A stretch of DNA of 64,000 bases from Lepidodermella squamata. Taxonomy: Eukaryota > Gastrotricha. Under the pieces are notes generated by a model. The model saw only the letters and a list, made by a program, of their open reading frames with translations. It was not told the origin of the DNA and made no database searches. Positions 1-8,742 of this stretch are shown in pieces; within the stretch, counting starts at the first letter, position 1, and every line of letters begins with the position of its first letter. The stretch covers positions 372,001-436,000 of the forward strand of contig JBLDXI010000036.1 in assembly GCA_047495785.1 (NCBI GenBank). The letters run 5' to 3'. The position numbers and the translations under genes were made by a program.

Positions 1-540
1 CGATTTCGATAAATTGGCTGTTGATAATGTGAAATTGCCTACTCGGAAGTTATCGAGGCAAAGCCTTTTTATGAAAAGTTGATTTCTGGCCAAATAAATA
101 GCCTCCATGCTTATACATCAGAGTTGTCCACGGGCCAGGCTGGGTGGGCTGGGTACGGGTCGGGTTTTGAGATCAAGGCGGGGCACTGGGCCTCGCCAGG
201 TACAGTGGCGTATGTCACTGCAAACAGTCCCCTCCGAGGGAGGGCTGTGAGATAGGGGCCACAACATCGGGCTCCGGAGGACTATCACTCACTTGGAGCA
301 ATGTATCCCAAATAGGACCTGTCGGCTAGCAGGTCATAGCACTGGTATTAGGCAACTGAATAAGCCTCGGCCTCATGCGAGGTCTGCAGGGTAACTAAAC
401 GTCAAGCGAGCCCACCACGTCTCCAGGGAAAGGCCTCTATGAGGTCTCAAACCAGAGGTCAGTGGCCAGTGGCCCCTTTGAGTCTCCTTCCCGCGAGGAC
501 GAAAAAAGGAAGACTGAGAAAAATGAGCGGTCCTGCGGTA
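1..540. other. Unassigned GC-richer segment
   Basis: No reading frame here looks like a known protein. The stretch is richer in G and C than its surroundings and has no counterpart elsewhere in the window; similarity to the second copy begins only near position 541. It may be the end of an unrecognised repeat. Confidence 0.4.
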
Positions 541-676
541 TTTATGCAGGCAGAGCGTGCGGGTTGTGCTTGCTCGTGGTCGCAAAACAACATTAAACCT
601 GTTGAATATCGGGGGACACTACAAAGACCTTGGTCGCAAATGACTTGCTGGTTCATACTTGCTGGCTCATTAACGT

Positions 677-954
677 TTTCTGTTTGATTGTTGCAATAAA
701 AGTGTTTCTCTTATAGCTTTGTCTCGTTTCCTAATTAAAATGCGATTTTTTTAATTTTGCTGCGAAAAAAGTTGGTTTTTCTTCGGAAAAGAGGCCTTCT
801 GAGGAAACGTATAATTTCTGTTTGATTGTTGCAATAAAAGTGTTTCTCTTATAGCTTTGTCTCGTTTCCTAATTAAAATGCGATTTTTTTAATTTTGCTG
901 CGAAAAAAGTTGGTTTCTCTTCGGAAAAGAGGCCTTCTGAGGAAACGTATAATT
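677..954. repeat. 138-bp direct tandem duplication
   Basis: Two adjacent copies with a 138-bp period (for example GTTTGATTGTTGC at 682 and 820), nearly identical. Copy B of the large duplication has this unit once (about 45048-45186), so the doubling arose in copy A after the copies separated. Each unit contains AATAAA. Confidence 0.85.
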
Positions 955-1446
955 CATGAGTTTCCATGAGTTTTTTTATTAATTCAGCTTGGTATAAAAA
1001 AGCATTATTCAATGTTAAGCCTTAATTCTGCAAAGACATTTCGACGCTGAAAATGAATGATGAATTTTCTATTCATTCATAATTCGAAATTCACGATAGT
1101 ACCGTCATCTGGGGCAAAATGAACCTTTGGGGCTAATTAGCCAAAAATTTAGCTTTTCACATTTTTATTGCTAACTCAAAAACTGCAATGTAAAACTTCA
1201 CACAAGTTTACGGGGACGATTGTCAGCAAGCCTCCTGCAAGCCTGCAAATTTCCAGCCACGTATGTCCCGAAATGAGGTCACGGCATGTTGTTTCACAGA
1301 GGTGATTTTAGGGAGGTAAAAATGACCCCTCTAAATTGAATTACCTGGAGCCAATCTCGAGGTTTGATGATCAGATGAAATTTTTTCCTTCGACCATTTT
1401 CGTCGTGAAAAACCGCGACCCCAGGCAATGCACAGGTGCACAAACT

Positions 1447-1882
1447 CAGTGCTTTGGATTGGATTGGATTTAATTCAATTTGATTTGATTTAGACCCTAT
1501 TTTCACTGATTTAGATTTAAAATGATTGATTTACGCGGGTTAAGCTGTTTGATTTGATTTATTTTGATTTAGCCTCGGTGATGCAATCGAAAAACTTGAT
1601 ATCGCGAAACCAAAATCTCTCCTCCTTTTTGATGAAAATGTGCTATGGAAAGGGACGGTAATTTCAAATTCGCGTTATTTTATTCATTTCTTGAAACTTC
1701 GAAGCCCCCAGCTTACTGAAAATCCCGATGTTTCGCGATTTATTGTGATTTATGGTTGTCGATGATTTGATTTGATTGATTTAGTCCTGGAAAATTGGGA
1801 CAACGATTGATTTTGATTGATCGAAGAAGGTCCGTGATTTAAGCCGTAAATCAAATCAAATCAAATCAAATCCAAAGCTCTG
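1447..1882. mobile_element. hAT-like MITE
   Basis: The ends are inverted repeats: CAGTGCTTTGGATTGGATT on the left and the complement of CAGAGCTTTGGATTTGATT on the right. They run into GATTT-rich subterminal repeats. The CAG...CTG ends resemble hAT-superfamily termini. The paralogue near 45678 lacks the element, giving an empty site. A clear 8-bp target duplication is not visible; only GGT is repeated on the two sides. There is no coding capacity, so it would depend on a transposase elsewhere. Confidence 0.65.
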
Positions 1883-1989
1883 GTATGGCTAGATGATTGT
1901 GGCCAAATTACCCCATTGAAAACTCAATGATGGGGGCTAATTGGCCACCCTTATCCTTATAATGGGTTTGTAATATTTACTGATTGTGA

Positions 1990-2072
1990 GGGTTGAATGG
2001 TCGAGTGGTTGTAATGATGTGTCATCAAAACTTATGTGATCTGATGAGCGACGGTTCGATTCCTCATAAAAT
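1990..2072 (+). other. tRNA-like A/B-box segment in fold-back arm
   Basis: TGGTCGAGTGG at 1999-2009 resembles an internal polymerase III A box and GGTTCGATTCC at 2053-2063 is a perfect B-box consensus. The spacing suits a class II (Ser/Leu-type) tRNA. Acceptor and T stems do not pair well for a functional tRNA, so this is more likely a tRNA-derived (SINE-like) remnant. The same segment is at about 45790-45870. Confidence 0.35.
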
Positions 2073-2460
2073 AACATTTTTTGCGTCGCTTCTAAATGTT
2101 TATATTGTTTTTTTTTATTTTACATTTTAATTTGGCTCCAATTTACGGTAATTCTTCATCACACTTCCTAGGAATATTTCTTTTCCGATGTTTGCCACAA
2201 AGTTTCGAGACCAGGACACACTATCTTGGATCTAGCCTATGATGACACATCATTACAACCACTCGACACTCGACCATTCAACCCTCACAATCATCAAATA
2301 TTGAAAACCCATTATAAGGATAACGGTGGCCAATTAGCCCCAAACCTGGGGCAAATTGAGCTTCCTATAAAATCGGAATCAGGACCCTCTGAAACGTGTA
2401 AAAATGCGAAAAAACAGGGGGTAATTTTTTTCCCGCGCCCATTTTGCCCTAAGTTTTGTT

Positions 2461-3189
2461 AAGCTATCTCTCCCTTGTCATGCTGTAATAAAGCACCGTT
2501 TTCTAAAGCCAAACATGACGGTCGAAACCGCTGGATACCTCTTAGTCATCAACTTTTTGAATAATAACTGAAACTGCCTGCTTAATGCATAACAACCTAA
2601 TTTAAACGATGCAAAGTGCCATGCCAACCTACGAATACAAATTACCATTACGAATGCGTTGTTGTTCCGTGTTCGCAGTATCTTTCTGTGTTAGCTGTGT
2701 TACCCGCAATCAAGATGTGACTACTCAGCACGCAAAAAGCCTAGGGACCATGGTTCTACCATTAATCATGGGAATAGTTTACTCATAAGCCTTGTGATGA
2801 TATCTGATACCAAATGCGAACAAATTTCGAAAGGCGACTTGCATAAATAAAGAGAATAAGTAGAGAGTATGAGTGAGCCTCGTGAGCCTGATGACCTGAA
2901 GAATCTAAAAATCCCAGTGTCATAGCACCCACACCTGGGAAGCAGGTGAAACGCAAATGGTCGGATCCACTGAAAAAATGAATGTGATGGGAAAATGCAG
3001 CAAACGGCCTTGTTATTATTGCTAAATACCCATTTATTGCCTCACTCACAAAAATCGTATTTTTGGCCTCGCTCAGATGAATTTTGTATGTGTTTGCCAA
3101 GAAGTGTCGAGTCTATACTGCTATTAGTCCCAAGACTGCGGTCAGCGATTAAGAAACTTCGGAAATTACAAAACAAACCTCCAACTTTC
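2461..3189. other. No gene seen; shared with copy B
   Basis: The stretch is conserved at 46290-47020 but holds no convincing coding region. About 2629-2705 resembles the sequence upstream of the PAN genes (the inverted-repeat block at 15108-15142), so a PAN promoter-side fragment was probably carried here. Confidence 0.5.
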
Positions 3190-3935
3190 ATCGCAATAAT
3201 TTTTATTGTGGAACCTCATATCACTAGTTGCAAGCGTGCTGCTCTCTCTTCATCTCACCCAGCAGCAATTTTTCAAGCGCATGTGACTCCAGCCTAACGC
3301 CGACCACAAGCTCGAGGAACGCAGGGCATAAACCTATTATGCTCGATCGCTTCGTACCGCGCTGCTTCCGCCGGCTGCGCTTCCTCGCGGCCGGTTGCTC
3401 TGGCGCACATCAGGCCGCCGTGACCGTTTTTTACCAGCACACCCGGAGCGCCCCTGCCAAGTACGCAGTGGTCTCCTTCCTTTCTTTCTGCGACTGCCAT
3501 GAGAGTTACAGCGGCCTATGTGGAAATGAAATATCAGGCTATTACAAAGGCTATACATGACGTGAATCCGCTTCTCACCAAAATGAGGATCACCAATGCA
3601 AGCTTAGTTGCCATGAGTAGTTGACAGTTAGAAGAAAATATTTCGACTTTATCTTGAAGATAGAAACTTGAATAATGAGCAGAGCAGAGCTGGGCTGCTT
3701 CATTAGCACTTTGCAAGTCATTCGCTATCTACGTCAGCATTTGGTAAAATATTCATTTTGGCTTGATAAATAAGATATCTGAGCGCACACTGCGGCTGAT
3801 TCAACAAATTTAAAGAAATTTTTAAGCTATCAAACAATGATGGAAATAGACAGAAGTGTCGGTAACGAGGTCTTAATTGCCAAGTGCGTTTTTCTACATT
3901 TTACAGGAGGCGGAAAGAATATGATTATTAAATTT
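3190..3935. repeat. R1 dispersed repeat, copy A
   Basis: This belongs to an unnamed interspersed family seen at least seven times independently in the window. It has a leading TTTTTATTGT stretch, a block with CTCACCCAGCAGC, a block with GCGGCCTATGTGG, a block with CACCAAAACGACGATC, and a trailing TCTACATTTTACAGGAGGCG. No copy encodes a consistent protein. Here it stops where the LINE fragment begins. It could be a long terminal repeat or a large non-autonomous element. Confidence 0.7.
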
Positions 3936-3954
3936 TAAAATGACTAATTTTCAC

Positions 3955-4850
3955 ATATATCTTCGCGTTATCAGCACGATCAGTATATCTCCCGGGTGAC
4001 TTCCCAATCACTGATAAGCAGCTTTTGAATCTGATAGCATTTGCGGTTGACGGCACCTTAATTGGTATGAGCCACGAGGAGATTAAATCATTACTTGATG
4101 TCTTCAACAAGGCCTGCCAAGAGCTTGGTCTGAAAATTAGTGTTAGCAAAACCCAGTATATGGTTATCGGTGAGGATAAAAATTATCAACTGGAACTAGA
4201 TTGGGAAAATTATTGGGGAAAGTTACGTCGTTTAAATATTTAGGTAGCATCATCACATCAGACAGTAAAATGGACGAAGAAATCAAAACTCGTCCAGCGA
4301 AAACTGGCTGTTTTGGTACTTTCAACAAGTTGATGTGCAGCAGAAAACATTTTAGCCTAGCCACGAAATGGAAAGTTTTAAAATGTGTGGTAATTACGCC
4401 TGTGAAACCTGGAACCTAACTACTGCGCAGGAACAAAGGCTTAGAACCATTATGGGCTTTTTCCGAACAGATTATATCCCTAGTGAAAAAAATCCTTATT
4501 GCACCTCTAAAATACCCTATTATACACTATAATAGCACCAAAATACCTAAAAAGTCAGGATTTTTTTCACTAGGGATACATCGATATTAGGTTGATATGT
4601 GATGTTTTAGAATTTGATGTTTTAGAATTAAGTAAAATAATTGAAAAAAATCGTTTGAAACATTTCGGCCACATTATTCGCCAAGATGAGTATGATGCTG
4701 AAAGTCTCACGAATGCTATGTATTATTGGAAAGCGGTCGACCCGAGTTGGTGTTTGCCTCGCCGTGGTAAGCCGCCAACCCGATGGACTGCCAATTTTAC
4801 CATATGAAAGTGGCTCAACTCATTGCAGTATTCTGAATTGCCCGGCATAT
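3955..4850 (+). pseudogene. LINE reverse-transcriptase fragment (copy A)
   Basis: The fragment covers the end of a non-LTR retrotransposon reverse transcriptase and the region after it. The active-site box reads FAVDG here against FADDG in copy B, so one catalytic aspartate is lost. Later features are KYLGSIIT, then ACETWNL in another frame and FGHIIRQD in a third. Frameshifts, a 100-bp MITE (4477-4576) and a short tandem duplication near 4603-4630 break it. The order KYLGS...CETW...FGH is typical of RTE-like endonuclease/reverse-transcriptase LINEs. The 5' part is missing and the copy cannot be functional. Confidence 0.8.
4477..4576. mobile_element. 100-bp palindromic TA-flanked MITE
   Basis: The ends are perfect inverted repeats, TCCCTAGTGAAAAAAATCC and its complement, with TA on each side (4475-4476 and 4577-4578). 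The centre is another palindrome, CTATTATA-CAC-TATAATAG. The paralogue at about 48296-48312 lacks the insert and keeps a single TA, which supports a TA target duplication as in Tc1/mariner-type elements. The whole unit could fold into one hairpin. Confidence 0.8.
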
Positions 4851-5029
4851 CTTTTCAGCACAATAATCGATATAAGTAATGATTGAAACAAATGGGGCTA
4901 CATTTGAGTAGATCCAATGACATTGAATGACTCGGAAAAATCTTACAAAAAGGCTGATTCAAAAATCCTTGACAGTTTTCTACCCAAATAATTTACTTTT
5001 TATAACTGCTGATAACAACTTCTCACTGT

Positions 5030-5345
5030 CGTAGCATTTACTTTTATTGTAACCTTACACCTCACACCAATTGTTGACTTGACAATGTAAGCGGGCTGCT
5101 GCTCTCTCCTCGTATCACCCATCAGCCTTTCCGAATTGCATGCATGCGACTCCAGCCTAATGCTGACTGCATGATTTTCTTCCATTTTGACTTCTAACAA
5201 TGCCACGCTTGCCGTCCTTCCTAACACACAATTCCCCATCTTGTACCGCTTCGGTCGGTTCAGCTTCCTCGCGGCCGGGTGATCCGCGGCAGATCAGAGA
5301 GAGTTAGAGCTTTTCACCAGTTTACCCTTAACATTCCCATACAAT
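5030..5345. repeat. Diverged R1 repeat fragment
   Basis: R1-like blocks (AATGTAAGCGGGCTGCTGCTCTC, CGACTCCAGCCTAATGC and GCTTCCTCGCGGCCGG, split here for brevity) occur in R1 order. The same segment recurs at 55668-55957. It stops at the 5' LTR of the Gypsy element. Confidence 0.6.
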
Positions 5346-5351
5346 AGGCAT

Positions 5352-5546
5352 TGTGCTATGCGGACGCGCGACACGCAAGTCGAGCGCGATTGGTCCGCAT
5401 ACCAACCAATAAGCGGCCTGCGTGCCGCAGTATAAATACTGAAACACAATAACAATAAAATGAGGAGTTTTGGATCATTTCTGCCTGACTGTTATTTACT
5501 CTTTATATCGAACCCGTGTGGTATCCGTACCGTGCCGGATATTACA
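5352..5546 (+). repeat. 5' LTR
   Basis: Starts TGTGCTATG and ends ATATTACA (TG...CA). A TATA box (TATAAATA) lies at about 5431 and an AATAAA signal follows about 20 bp downstream. It matches the 3' LTR except for one T/C difference just after the TATA box. Confidence 0.95.
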
Positions 5547-5553
5547 CTAATTT

Positions 5554-5568
5554 TGGTGTCAGAAGTGG
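5554..5568 (+). promoter_or_regulatory. Primer binding site
   Basis: TGGTGTCAGAAGTGG lies 7 bp after the 5' LTR. It begins TGG, as expected for pairing with a tRNA CCA end, and matches the pattern known for tRNA-Leu-primed elements. The tRNA identity comes from family knowledge; no tRNA gene is in the window to check it. Confidence 0.75.
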
Positions 5569-5622
5569 TTTTTCGTTGCTTTTACCGCCACATCACACTA
5601 ATTTTCTCGTTTTTACGGCCTA

Positions 5623-7107
5623 ATGGCATCCGGCTCCTCCGGCCCTGCTGGGTCTGCTCTGTCTGGTGGTGTTCCCGGTTTTGGCGTGGCCACGAGCGCC
5701 GCGCCTGGCCGTCCCGCGCCGCCGGCGCCTACTACTGCGGCCGCCGCCTTCGCCATGCCTATCGAGCTGGCGCTCGTGCGTGTCGGCCAGATTTCTGGCG
5801 ATTCCTACGACGAGTTCGTTTCGTCCTGGGGTCGTTTTGCTAAAGTCGCGCCTTACATTTGCGACACTGATAATCACTTACACCCGTTACAACATGTCCT
5901 CCACATGCTGCCCTTGTTTCTGTCGAACAAACTTGAGCGGGTGTGGGCGACTATTGACTATTCTGGTTTTACTACTTTTGATGAGGCGCGGAAGGCGCTT
6001 CTCGCCGCGTCTGGCCTTGCGCCGGACACCGTGTTAGCCTCAATGCAGTTTTATTCTCGCCCTCAATACCCTGGCGAGACCGTTCGCCAGTATTATGACG
6101 TTATTCGCCGTTTGTGGATTGATTCCGGGCGTGGCGAACCCGAGAACACTAGCAAGGACCTTGTTAATCGGGTCTATTTCGGCATTTTGCCTGCTATTCG
6201 TGAGCGTATGGCTATGCTTGGCGTACCTCAAACGTGCGAGGAGTTATTGCGCCTCGCCGAGGTCGCGGATACCTCGATCCGCGTCGGCCCTGCCGGCGCC
6301 CAGGCCCTGCTTCCGGCCGGATTCGGCCATGTCTCTTACACTCCCTCGTATCCCCAGCCTTATGCTCAGCCGTCATTCGGCCTTAACCATGCCGGTTTTC
6401 CCATCGGCCTGCCTGGCGCCGCGCCGCCGCCGGTCACCCACGTGACGGCGACTTCGTTAGGTACACCTCTATATGTGCCGCCGGCCCCGGTTGCGCTCGC
6501 CCCACACTACGCGCCAGGCGCGGCCGCCTCGTTGGCACCCCCGGCGCCTGCGCCCGCCGCTGCGACGCCGCCTACTGCTGCCGCCGTCGTTAAGGCCGAG
6601 CCGACCGAGACGGCGCTGATTCAAGCTGTCAACGCGCTGACCGCGCATGTCCAGGAGCTTGGTCGTAACAAGCCGAGCTACGGCGACAAGGGCCGTGGTA
6701 ATTACAACAACCGGTCCGCCTACCGCAGCCGCGATAACGGTAATAATAATAACCACACTTCTAATAATGATAATCGGCGTGGTGGTTCGCGCCCGTCCTG
6801 CTATTATTGCTCGAAGCCCGGCCATGTCGAGGCCGAGTGCCGTTCCAAGATGCGCGACTTGGACAACAGCGCGACGCCCGTACCGCTACAACAGCGGGAC
6901 GATCGCCGTCCTCGCACCCCTGTTTGCGATAAATGCCGCCGCCCTGGTCATTACGCCGATCAGTGTCGCTCTCGCGATGACTACCGTTCTAGTCACTCGC
7001 CCTATCATCAGCGCGGCATGCGCCGTACTCCGTCGCGCGATCGTGATTATCAGCCGCGTTTGTCTTATGACGCGCGTGAACAGCGTGGCGATCATTTAAA
7101 CTATTAA
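5623..7107 (+). CDS. gag: Retroelement Gag
   Basis: A 494-residue Gag with three parts. Residues 1-45 are Ala/Pro/Gly-rich. A capsid-like region at about 60-225 has the spaced Trp/Phe pattern of retrotransposon Gag. A Pro/Ala linker leads to a basic nucleocapsid with two CCHC zinc knuckles, starting at residues 393 (CYYCSKPGH) and 435 (CDKCRRPGH). It would form the particle and package element RNA. The start chosen is the first in-frame ATG in good context, 70 bp after the LTR. The reading frame is intact and ends three bases after a slippery heptamer. Codon use is GC-rich compared with the surrounding AT-rich repeats. Confidence 0.92.
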   Translation: MASGSSGPAGSALSGGVPGFGVATSAAPGRPAPPAPTTAAAAFAMPIELALVRVGQISGDSYDEFVSSWGRFAKVAPYICDTDNHLHPLQHVLHMLPLFLSNKLERVWATIDYSGFTTFDEARKALLAASGLAPDTVLASMQFYSRPQYPGETVRQYYDVIRRLWIDSGRGEPENTSKDLVNRVYFGILPAIRERMAMLGVPQTCEELLRLAEVADTSIRVGPAGAQALLPAGFGHVSYTPSYPQPYAQPSFGLNHAGFPIGLPGAAPPPVTHVTATSLGTPLYVPPAPVALAPHYAPGAAASLAPPAPAPAAATPPTAAAVVKAEPTETALIQAVNALTAHVQELGRNKPSYGDKGRGNYNNRSAYRSRDNGNNNNHTSNNDNRRGGSRPSCYYCSKPGHVEAECRSKMRDLDNSATPVPLQQRDDRRPRTPVCDKCRRPGHYADQCRSRDDYRSSHSPYHQRGMRRTPSRDRDYQPRLSYDAREQRGDHLNY

Positions 7108-7139
7108 GGAGGCCGTCCGATGGGACCGGACACGCCTCC
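7095..7139 (+). promoter_or_regulatory. -1 ribosomal frameshift signal (gag-pol)
   Basis: The heptamer TTTAAAC (7095-7101) sits in the gag frame as T-TTA-AAC, the register needed for simultaneous -1 slippage. Six bases later a stem forms: GGAGGC (7108-7113) pairs with GCCTCC (7134-7139), and inside it GTCCG (7115-7119) pairs with CGGAC (7127-7131). The -1 frame is open from the heptamer straight into the protease/RT frame, across the gag stop at 7105-7107. This matches the slippery-site, spacer and hairpin layout of known -1 signals. Confidence 0.85.
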
Positions 7140-8530
7140 GCCGATGCCACCTGTCCCGCTATTATTTCATCTGTCACTACTTTACCGTCTTCTTCTTGTT
7201 CACACGCTCCGAGCGGCCTCGTCGCTCATATGGATTTAGTTGACGTCGCTGAAAATGATAGTTGCTCACTTCGGCATGTTGCCATGCTTCTCGATTCCGG
7301 TGCGACTCATAGTTGCATCGATGCCCGCTTTCTTTACCCTGGTATTCGCCTTGAGCCCGCTAAAGCCAACGGGCCTGATAACCAGCCCTTGCAAGTTTTG
7401 GGCAAGGCGACTATCCCGATACGCTTCGGTAGACACGAATTTTTACACCAGTTTTATTTCATTCGGAATTTGCATGCCGACGGCTTGTTAGGTCACGATT
7501 TTACGTACAAGTTCGCCGACAGTATAAGCAATTCTCGTAATGTTATTTTTCTGCGTGATGACGCGGGTTCTATTCCGTTACACGCCGCGCCGTATTCACC
7601 GTACGCCATAAACGCAGTCACGCATCCGGATTTGCGTGCAGCGTCTTTGGATGATGTAGTTCTTCCGCCGGGTAAGCCCATCCGCGTCCGTGCACGCATT
7701 ACGGGTCATGGTCTTACGGGAAAAACCGTCGTTAGTGATAACTTACATGACGAGCCTAGCGACACGCAAAATCATGAGCGCGACTTCGTCGTCTCACGCT
7801 CACTTTCCAAGGTAGATGATGAGGGTCGTATTTGGGTCGAGTTACTCAACCCCGGGCGATCACCTGTGAAAATCTATAAAGGCCAAAAAGTCGCCGCCTT
7901 TCTCGTCGAGGGTGTCCACATAGACATAATAGGCGCTGATCGTAACCGCCAGTCATCCAAACGGCCGTCGCCGCCGCCGGCCGACGCCCGCGATGACTGG
8001 GAGCCCGATGTCGACTTGGAAAAGTCGGATCTATCCACTGATGAACGCCGTAGAATGCGTAGTTTGTTGAGCGAATTCAAGGATTGTTTCGCGCGCCATA
8101 GGCTGGATATCGGCCTGTGCGATGCCCTTGAGTTCAAGGTCAAGGTCGAAGGCCCGCCGTTCATTCAGCCGCTTCGGCGTCAGTCACATCATGAGAGGGA
8201 AATGGTTGAGAAAGAAATACAAGACTGGGTTAAACACGGCATTGCTGAGCCGGCCGCTACGCCGTATAGTAGCTGCCTCCTTGCCCTGAGGAAAAAGGAT
8301 GGTTCACTGCGCCTAGCCCATGATTTTCGCCGCCTAAATAGCATGACTGTCAATGACGGCTCACACCCAATACCGCAAATTTGGAGCCAGTTTGATTTAT
8401 TGTCGAAAGCACGCATTTTCTCAGCTATTGATATAAATCAGGCTTATTTTCACATGAAAGTGTCCGAAGATTCAAAGCAATATTTAGGGTTCCGATCATC
8501 CCAAGGGTCCTGGACCATGAATACATCTTA
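7101..8530 (+). CDS. pol: Pol, first part: protease and start of RT
   Basis: This frame opens at the frameshift site; an internal ATG lies at 7230 but is probably not needed. An aspartic protease motif (LLDSGATHSCID) lies near 7288. The reverse-transcriptase N-terminus follows, with LRKKDGSLRLAHDFRRLN and the first catalytic Asp in FSAIDINQAYF. The frame then ends in a stop at the edge of an inserted MITE (8531-8731), before the YxDD box. Around the insertion the upstream and downstream frames are also out of register by a base, so the break is not only the MITE. The stretch encodes particle maturation and part of cDNA synthesis in this defective copy. Confidence 0.9.
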
Positions 8531-8731
8531 GGCCAGCTATGCGGAGTCAAAGTCCAACTACTTGTTGCTTTGATGGTCGATATGATAGCGTCTATAGCAC
8601 TAGCCAGCACGCGATTCTTTCGATTGATTAATTTAGTATGAAAAAAAAATCTCACCCACCAACCCCACCAGCCCCACTACCACGACAGACCCAGCAACAA
8701 GTAGTTGGACTTTGACACTGCATATCCAGAC
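8531..8731. mobile_element. MITE family A inserted in pol
   Basis: A 201-bp element flanked by TA (8529-8530 and 8732-8733). Its inverted ends share GTCAAAGTCCAACTACTTG, with weaker similarity out to the termini (GGCCAGCTATGC and the complement of GTCTGGATATGC). A second copy of the family is at 15458-16291. This copy gives the uninterrupted form of the family and so proves two later insertions in the other copy. No coding capacity. Confidence 0.85.
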
Positions 8732-8742
8732 TATAATGTAGA

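Larger units (their letters stand above)
1100..2460. mobile_element. Fold-back element (copy A)
   Basis: The left end reads ACCGTCATCTGGGGCAAAATG and the right end has a matching inverted CATTTTGCCC near 2450. Inside, a long inverted repeat pairs about 1933-2027 with about 2239-2341. No transposase is visible, so it would be non-autonomous. Copy B is at about 45330-46290. In copy A it is interrupted by the hAT-like MITE at 1447-1882. Exact ends are uncertain because terminal similarity is short. Confidence 0.55.
541..5351. repeat. Segmental duplication, copy A
   Basis: This block is colinear with 44911-48580 and, after an inserted element, with 55508-55957. Shared parts in order are a short polyadenylation-like segment (AATAAA near 695), a fold-back element, an R1 repeat, a LINE reverse-transcriptase fragment and a second, diverged R1 piece. 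Differences are mostly whole insertions: a 138-bp tandem duplication, a hAT-like MITE and a 100-bp palindromic MITE in A, and a 6.9-kb TIR element in B. Base identity is high but not perfect, so the copies are older than the tandem triplication at 19-43 kb. It could be two insertions of one large composite element instead of a genomic duplication. Confidence 0.8.

Noticed and set aside
1437-1446. 8-bp target duplication for the hAT-like MITE
   Set aside because: Bases on the two sides do not match beyond GGT, so no duplication is claimed.
3228-3560. 110-codon frame conserved at 47056-47388
   Set aside because: It lies in an R1 repeat; the conservation comes from the duplication and other R1 copies do not keep the frame.
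5460-5843. 127-codon frame starting in the LTR
   Set aside because: It overlaps gag in another frame, and the first part is only LTR sequence (the same start recurs in the 3' LTR at 14463).
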